Shown here: positions 58,973 to 64,000 of the stretch, piece by piece | How the letters are laid out: each line of letters opens with the position of its first letter | How positions within the stretch are numbered: position 1 is the stretch's first letter | Source: Hsuehochloa calcarea | Lineage: Eukaryota > Streptophyta > Magnoliopsida > Poales > Poaceae | Assembly (NCBI GenBank): GCA_036346395.1 | Contig: JAYEVG010000058.1 | Location: forward strand, 151,750 to 215,749 | DNA length: 64,000 bases | Direction: 5' to 3' | Translations under genes and position numbers: made by a program | The notes under the pieces: model-generated | The model's input: only the letters and a program-made list of their open reading frames with translations | Told to the model about the DNA's origin: nothing | The model's database searches: none

Positions 58973-60125
58973 TGTTGGAAATATACCCTAGAGACTATCA
59001 TAGAGATGGTGATATTTCATCATGTTCATGATTTTGAAAATATGTTATCGTGTTCCTTTAATGAATCATCAGTTATAGATCAATAAGTATGTGACTTGTT
59101 GGTGGAACTCTTTAACTCATATGATGTCATTCTAAATGTATCCTTGGTCGGATGACACTGGTCGGAACACTAGTGACTCTATGACTAGCACATGTATTGA
59201 TTGATGGCCATGTTTTAACGGTCATGGATATGGGGATATCGAATCAATAATATGAGCACATGTTAGAGAACATGCGGTTGGATATGCCCATCATTGAGAC
59301 ACTATTTAGATTGTTATGAATCTATGTGTTATTAGTTGGTCTCAAGTAATAATGATGTATAATCCTTAGACCTGAGATTAGCATGGTTCCCTATATGTGT
59401 AATAGCACTCTTAGGGGTTGCCAAACGCTACTCGTAACTAGTTAGTTATAAAGGTAGCTTTCGGGTATGCTATGAAACATGCAGAGGGATATGACTGGTC
59501 GAGATGAGATTTGCCCCTCCTAACATAACAGGAGAGATGTCTCTGGGCCCCTCGTGGTGATCGAATAAAGAAAGTGCATGGCCATGCCACTAGTAGTCGA
59601 AGTGTCGACCACATGAAGTTATCCGACACTCGATCGAGAAAGTATTGAACAGTCTATGGATGACACTACATCTCACCTGGAGTTCAACCAGACATCGTGA
59701 GGCAAAGGGAGAATGCATCAGTAGGCCGCTTAGGTCGATCAGTTACGGACTAGTCGTATGGAGATACGAGCTGGTCGTAGATTGATCGAACGTAATCACA
59801 GAATGGTAAAAACCTGGTCGTAAGGAGTTACGAACTAGTCGGGACCAAATACGAACTGGTCGTATGGAGATATGAACTAATCGTAAGTGATGAGGACCTG
59901 GTCATAGATCATATTACATCAAGGTTCGTTCGATATATTCTATGTGTATTTGGGAATCGTTATGTGCTGCTAGGTACCGCTAACGACTGGTGGTCGGAAA
60001 AGAGTTTCCGAGTCATAACCGATTACACATGAACTTGTGCACACTTAAGGGGCTAGGATTCGGTTTGGATTGTGATCCGAATTCGTATAGGCCACGAGTT
60101 CCTAATGGGCCTCATGGTCGAGACC
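58973..60125 (+). mobile_element. RIRE1/BARE-like LTR, truncated by the next insertion
   Basis: It starts TGTTGGAAATATACCCTAG and follows the LTR at 53869-55496 closely (both contain CATGTATTGATTGATG and AACATAACAGGAGAGATG). It stops at GGTCGAGACC (60125), where the gypsy-type element starts. The distal end and TSD lie beyond. Confidence 0.85.
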
Positions 60126-60662
60126 TGTAGGTGTTTTAGAACCGATCTTACGTAAAGATTGTTTGATTCGGGGGGTCTCCTAGAGATGAAATCACGCAGA
60201 GCGATTGACACGGGATTTTTATACAGGTTCGGGCCTTCTCCGAGGAGAATAACAACCCTACTCCTGTGTGTGTGTGGTATTGACTGTATTCTCCACAATC
60301 AAGCCAGAAACTAAGACTATTACAAAGAACAGTACTTGTATTTCTCCTTGATTGTCCTTGATTGGCTCTTTTCGCCCTCCCTTTGTCCTTCTGATTGATG
60401 CCTTTATATAGTCGTGAAGGAGTAGCCGTTTTCCCCTGCTGAAGAGGCGCCTAATTAAGCCAGTGATGGGCACATGATGGCAATAATTACCGGTGTAGTG
60501 GCTCCTTCACACCATTTGGCAGTTATCTTTCAGAGGTAATGGGGTATTTAAGCACTATTACTACGTAGAATAATAGTGCATGTGGACCGTCTGGATTCCT
60601 TAATCAATTGGACCCACTCGCTTGTAGGTTTTATTGATTATAAGGTGGTCGTGGTTGACTTG

Positions 60663-60945
60663 GTCGTAGCAGGACTTACAACTGGGTACAAGTCGTAGCA
60701 GAACTTACGACTGGATAATAGTCGTAGAAGGACTTATGACTGGGTACAGGTCGTAGCAGAACTTATGACTGGACAATAGTCGTAGAAGGACTTACGACTG
60801 GGTAATGGTCGTAGAAGAACTTACGACTAGATAATAGTCGTAGAAGGACTTACGACCAGGTAGTGGTCGTAGAAGGACTTATGACCATGACATAGTCGTA
60901 GTAAGACTTACGACTATGGGGGTGATTGTAGGAGAACTTACAATC
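60663..60945 (+). repeat. Ten-unit, 29-bp hairpin repeat array
   Basis: GTCGTA starts at 60663, 60692, 60721, 60750, 60779, 60808, 60837, 60866 and 60895, exactly 29 bp apart, and a tenth variant starts at 60924. Each unit is a short hairpin: GTCGTA, an 8-base loop close to GAAGGACT, TACGAC. In unit ten both arms changed, GATTGTA with TACAATC, and pairing is kept. Confidence 0.92.
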
Positions 60946-61615
60946 ACTTGGTAGGCCCCTCCCTTATAAATATAAGGGGTACTTCTGGGGACTACGTGAC
61001 ATCATATTTACCCATAATGAGAATTATAGATAAAAGATAAAATGAGGATTATCAGATCCTCGTCATCTAGCCCCCCAGCTTCAAGTGAAAATAACTTACT
61101 TGGTGAAGGATTTGCAAATGGTCTTACGACTATGAAAATATCGCAGAATAATGGTCGAAGGAAAAACTCTTCGACATTTGAGTGCTACTTTGACCAGGAA
61201 TTTGCTTGGTCAAGAAGGTTGCTTACGATTATCAAATAGTCGTAAAAACCCCTACGACTGTCAAGTGGTCGTAGTAGGGCGATCGGAGAAAAATCCTTTC
61301 CAATTGCTACTTCATTCGACCAGAAAGACTTGGTCAAGAAAGTAATTTCGCTTGGAGGTGACAAAACGAACCTAATTTTCTCGAGCAGACCATCTAGGAA
61401 TTGCAACCGACTCCACGGACACATCGATGAGACGGTTCCCGAAGCGGTGGCAATCGTGCGGTTATAAAAACTCACCGGGAGTTAAACTTGGATTTTCACC
61501 TTTTCCCCAAATCGTTCCCACTGTTCTTCGAGCTTTCGCCTTCTCCGCCGCCAACCCTAATCGTGTCTTCTCTTGCAATCTTTTCTCAATCCAAAACTTC
61601 TTGTTTTTGAGAGAA

Positions 61616-62204
61616 ATGGCCAAGAAAGTTTCTGAGTGGGAAGAGTCGGAGATGGATGCGGCGAAGATCAAAGTCTTGGTCGACGCCGGGAAGATTCCAG
61701 AGAAGGCTCTGGTGAAATGGCTTCCGGCTATCGGACAGCACTGGCCGTCGGGGGAAAATGGGCAAATCCCCGTTTTCCAAGCGTACTGTGAGTGCGACCT
61801 CATTGCTGCTGCTCCCCTTTCTTTACGGTGGTACTCGAGCACTTTGGAGTGGAATTAGTGAATCTAGGTCCTAATTCTATTACTATGCTGAGTGTATTCG
61901 TGTACCTTTGTGAGGCGTACCTGGGGATTCCGGCGGACCTCGAGCTTTTCCAATATTATTACGGGATTGCTCGACAAACTGGAATCATGGAAGTTGCGAT
62001 CTCAAGCTCCACGACTTGAAGTCGAGGAGTATATTGAGTTTCACTCGGTCTTCATGGCGGGATGGAGGAAGAGGTGGTTTTTTGGAAAGTCACCTCGAAG
62101 GCGACTTCTCTTTAGTGGGGAAGGTGCAGAAGAAATCTTCATGGGACTCAACCCACGAAGATATTAGTCGGATTGCCCCTACATTCAAGCCATCAAGGAC
62201 TTGA
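61616..62204 (+). pseudogene. Putative gypsy-type (Transposase_28-like) protein, broken
   Basis: The ATG at 61616 opens MAKKVSEWEESEMDAAKIKV and stays open to 61858. A shift near 61810 leads to a frame (61792-62019) with VNLGPNSITMLSVFVYLCEA and GIPADLELFQYYYGIARQ. Another shift leads to EFHSVFMAGWRKRWFF (62032-62080) and then another to GKVQKKSSWDSTHED. The order and words match the plant family once named Transposase_28, putative gypsy type (family knowledge). The role is unknown. Frame breaks indicate a pseudogene, or assembly errors, or missed introns. Confidence 0.65.
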
Positions 62205-62401
62205 AGGAGGAGGGTTGTTGGATGGCATGTGGTGGCATTTTATCACACGCTTGAATCGGTCCCTTGAAGAAACGAGCATCTCCTATGTGGAGATATTCGG
62301 GGAGAGGAGACCCGACCAGGGACTATGACGAGGGTAAGTGAACTTCCGACATAGCTTTTGGTTTGGTCTTTCTCAAAGTTATCTAACGTTCTTATCTGTT
62401 T

Positions 62402-62547
62402 ACACAGATCTTCCACAGGTGGAGATTGAAGCTAGGGTCAAACTCATCTGTGAGAAGTCTCCGCCACCCCGAGCGGTGATTCCTCAAATCATTGCGGCTT
62501 TGCCCGCAAATGAAAGGATAGAGCGCCTAAAGGTAATCAAAAGTTGA
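62402..62547 (+). pseudogene. Downstream exon-like segment of the gypsy-type protein
   Basis: After a T-rich run and a CAG (about 62406) the frame reads DLPQVEIEARVKLICEKSPP and RAVIPQIIAALPANERIERLK, then reaches AAGGTAATC (62530), a likely donor site. It probably continues the 61616 gene as an exon. No other domain. Confidence 0.5.
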
Positions 62548-62570
62548 TTTTTTTCTTTTAGGACTTTATA

Positions 62571-62678
62571 GTCGTAGAAGAACTTACGACTAGTGGTGAT
62601 CGTAGAATATCTTACGATCAAGAAAATATCGTAGAAAAACTTACGACTTGACATTGGTCGTAGAAAAACTTACGACCG
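62571..62678 (+). repeat. Second hairpin array with the same motif (four units)
   Basis: TCGTA starts at 62572, 62600, 62629 and 62658, spaced 28-29 bp. Unit two has arms GATCGTA and TACGATC, again changed in both arms together. It lies between two exon-like segments. Confidence 0.88.
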
Positions 62679-62712
62679 GTTAGTAATTCTTCTTTTTCTA
62701 TTTTGCTTTACA

Positions 62713-63082
62713 GAAAGTAGGCATGGAAAATCGTACAGACGACGAGGAAGTTGCACTGATAACCATTGGTGCAGCGTTGTCGAAAGACAAAGGCTCGGCT
62801 CCTCCGTCCAAGAGATGTCGACTTGCGAGATCCGCTGACAAGGGAGGAGCAAGTTCGAGCTCTGGTTTTTCGACCAGATCTTCTACAAAGCCTGCGGCGG
62901 ACATAGCCATAATTGAAGCCGAGGCTGAAGCTGAGGAGGTTGAAGCAGTTGAACCTCTTAAGCACAAACCCCGCAGGGCTAAGGTACCCTTCTACTATGA
63001 CAAGAAATCTTTGCGATTTACGCCACTCCTAGTTTTGTTAAGCAGCTGGAAGGAAATGCGGAAAGATTTTATGTCTTTGTAA
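62713..63082 (+). pseudogene. Ser/Lys-rich, acidic C-terminal segment of the gypsy-type protein
   Basis: This follows an acceptor-like TTTACAG (62713). The frame contains MENRTDDEEVALITIGAALS, a basic, serine-rich part and an acidic alanine/glutamate repeat (EAEAEAEEVEAVE), ending near 63082. Such low-complexity tails are common in this family. The remaining sequence to 64000 holds only short frames, e.g. 63635-63853 (72 residues), with no recognised domain. Confidence 0.45.
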
Positions 63083-64000
63083 GGCGATCTTTGTTCGGCC
63101 ACGACTGCGATTGGGGTAGTCTTTGCTCTTGGAGTGGTCGAGGCTGGTCTCGGCTATCCAGAAGAATCAACAGACAGAGATGTGGTTCTGTTCAAATTCT
63201 ACGACGGGCGTGGTCGTAGTGGGCCCATATTGAACCTCGACCAGGCGTGGTCGTAGAAGAAGAAGTCCTCTATTGGGAGGATTGCTCCTAAGTTCTGGTT
63301 AAGACCGAGTGCGGTATCGAAATGTACTAAAGTGTAAGAAAAACATTTATCTTTTTCCTTTTCGCAACTTTGATTTGCTTTTCTTTATTTTAGTCCGACT
63401 CCTTGACCCAGGGAATGCTTAGTTGATAAGCCCATTGCCACTTCTTGATTCTTTGGAGAGGTAACAATGGAGGTGGTCGAAGGATCATCCTTGGCCCGAT
63501 TGGCGATGAAGTCGTGGCTCCCAGTGGTTCCTACGAACCGGCGAGGTTGTAGCTACGACCGTTGAAGTAGTAACTACGACTCTTGAGGTCGTAGAGACAA
63601 CGAGGGCATTGTAGAAGCCTCTGGTCAAAGCGGTGTGAGCACATACCACATTTGGGAAGAAATTATGGCGAGCGTTCCTCCCGGTATCAAAGAGAAGCTG
63701 AGCTCTGAGAATCGGAGGAAGAAGAATACTTCAACCATCTTGACTTCTTTGGACTGCTACTATCGTAGGGTCTTACCTTTCAGATCTCGCGGCCAGAGTC
63801 CCCATCTCAAAGATATTCCCAATAGAGAAACATTTTTGACAATGGCGTCTTGAGAAGGTTTGGTGGGATCAAGTTGCGAAGGTGGACAAGTGAAGACCGG
63901 AGATGGTTTATTCGGCATTTGCTAGGTCGACCATGAATGTAAGTATTTTTAGGATACTTATATATGTGGCTTTCCCTTCCTTCTCCTTTGTCTTCCTTTT

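Larger units (their letters stand above)
60126..64000 (+). mobile_element. Gypsy-type element, left part, runs off the window
   Basis: The insertion is defined by the break in the RIRE1-like LTR after 60125; it starts TGTAGGTGTTTTAGAACC. The sequence ATACAGGTTCGGGCC (60220) is typical of gypsy-type LTR DNA. A likely LTR end is near 61067 (CCTCGTCA), with TATA-like TATAAATATAAGG at 60965, but no PBS was recognised. Coding pieces further on resemble the plant Transposase_28 (putative gypsy-type) family. The expected TSD AGACC should lie beyond 64000. Confidence 0.6.

Noticed and set aside
60663..60945. Regular 29-bp array considered as a CRISPR array
   Set aside because: Units are back to back with no unique spacers, the host is a plant, and no cas genes exist.

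Overview
The window looks like plant nuclear DNA from a grass (Poaceae). An Oryza-like genome is plausible but not proven. The signs are eukaryotic split genes, Ty1/copia and Ty3/gypsy LTR retrotransposons primed by initiator tRNA-Met (PBS core TGGTATCAGAGC), two Sirevirus-type copia elements, BARE/RIRE1-type LTRs that begin TGTTGGAAATATGCCC, a Mutator-like (MULE) transposase and a monocot-style heavy-metal-associated isoprenylated protein gene. No bacterial or organellar feature is present.

Layout. 1-6757: an old reverse-strand gypsy LTR (about 877-5798), interrupted by a reverse Sirevirus solo LTR (1119-2943, target duplication TTATG). 6758-11262: a decayed copia element. 11263-14757: the gene island, with a three-exon HIPP metallochaperone-like gene (11765-13424) and a small reverse-strand membrane-protein ORF (14028-14339). 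14758-42213: a multi-level retrotransposon nest. A short copia element in which only gag is visible (LTRs 14758-15059 and 41901-42208, TSD AATGG) carries a truncated gypsy insertion (LTR 15201-18631) and a Sirevirus (19264-41436, TSD GAGTC). That Sirevirus in turn contains a second Sirevirus of another family (22454-33508, TSD CATTA). 42214-46522: a second gene-like zone with a diverged copy of the small membrane ORF (44561-44761). 46523-49090: a reverse Sirevirus-like LTR fragment hit by a forward solo LTR (46846-48600, TSD CACTT). 49091-52900: mostly unassigned, with MITE-like and tRNA-like segments. 52902-57631: a broken MULE with four 21-bp palindromes just upstream of its TATA box, interrupted by a RIRE1-like solo LTR (53869-55496, TSD GTGCA). 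57632-64000: a gypsy LTR start, cut by a second RIRE1-like LTR, itself cut by a further gypsy-type element that runs off the right edge.

Only the HIPP gene looks intact and functional. Nearly everything else is transposon sequence in various states of decay. The most unusual recurring signal is that at least five unrelated transposon families here carry arrays of short palindromes in or near their promoters. The clearest is a ten-unit array with an exact 29-bp period (60663-60945), in which the two arms of some units have changed together so that pairing is kept. The same motif with a near-identical period recurs inside the same element (62571-62678).
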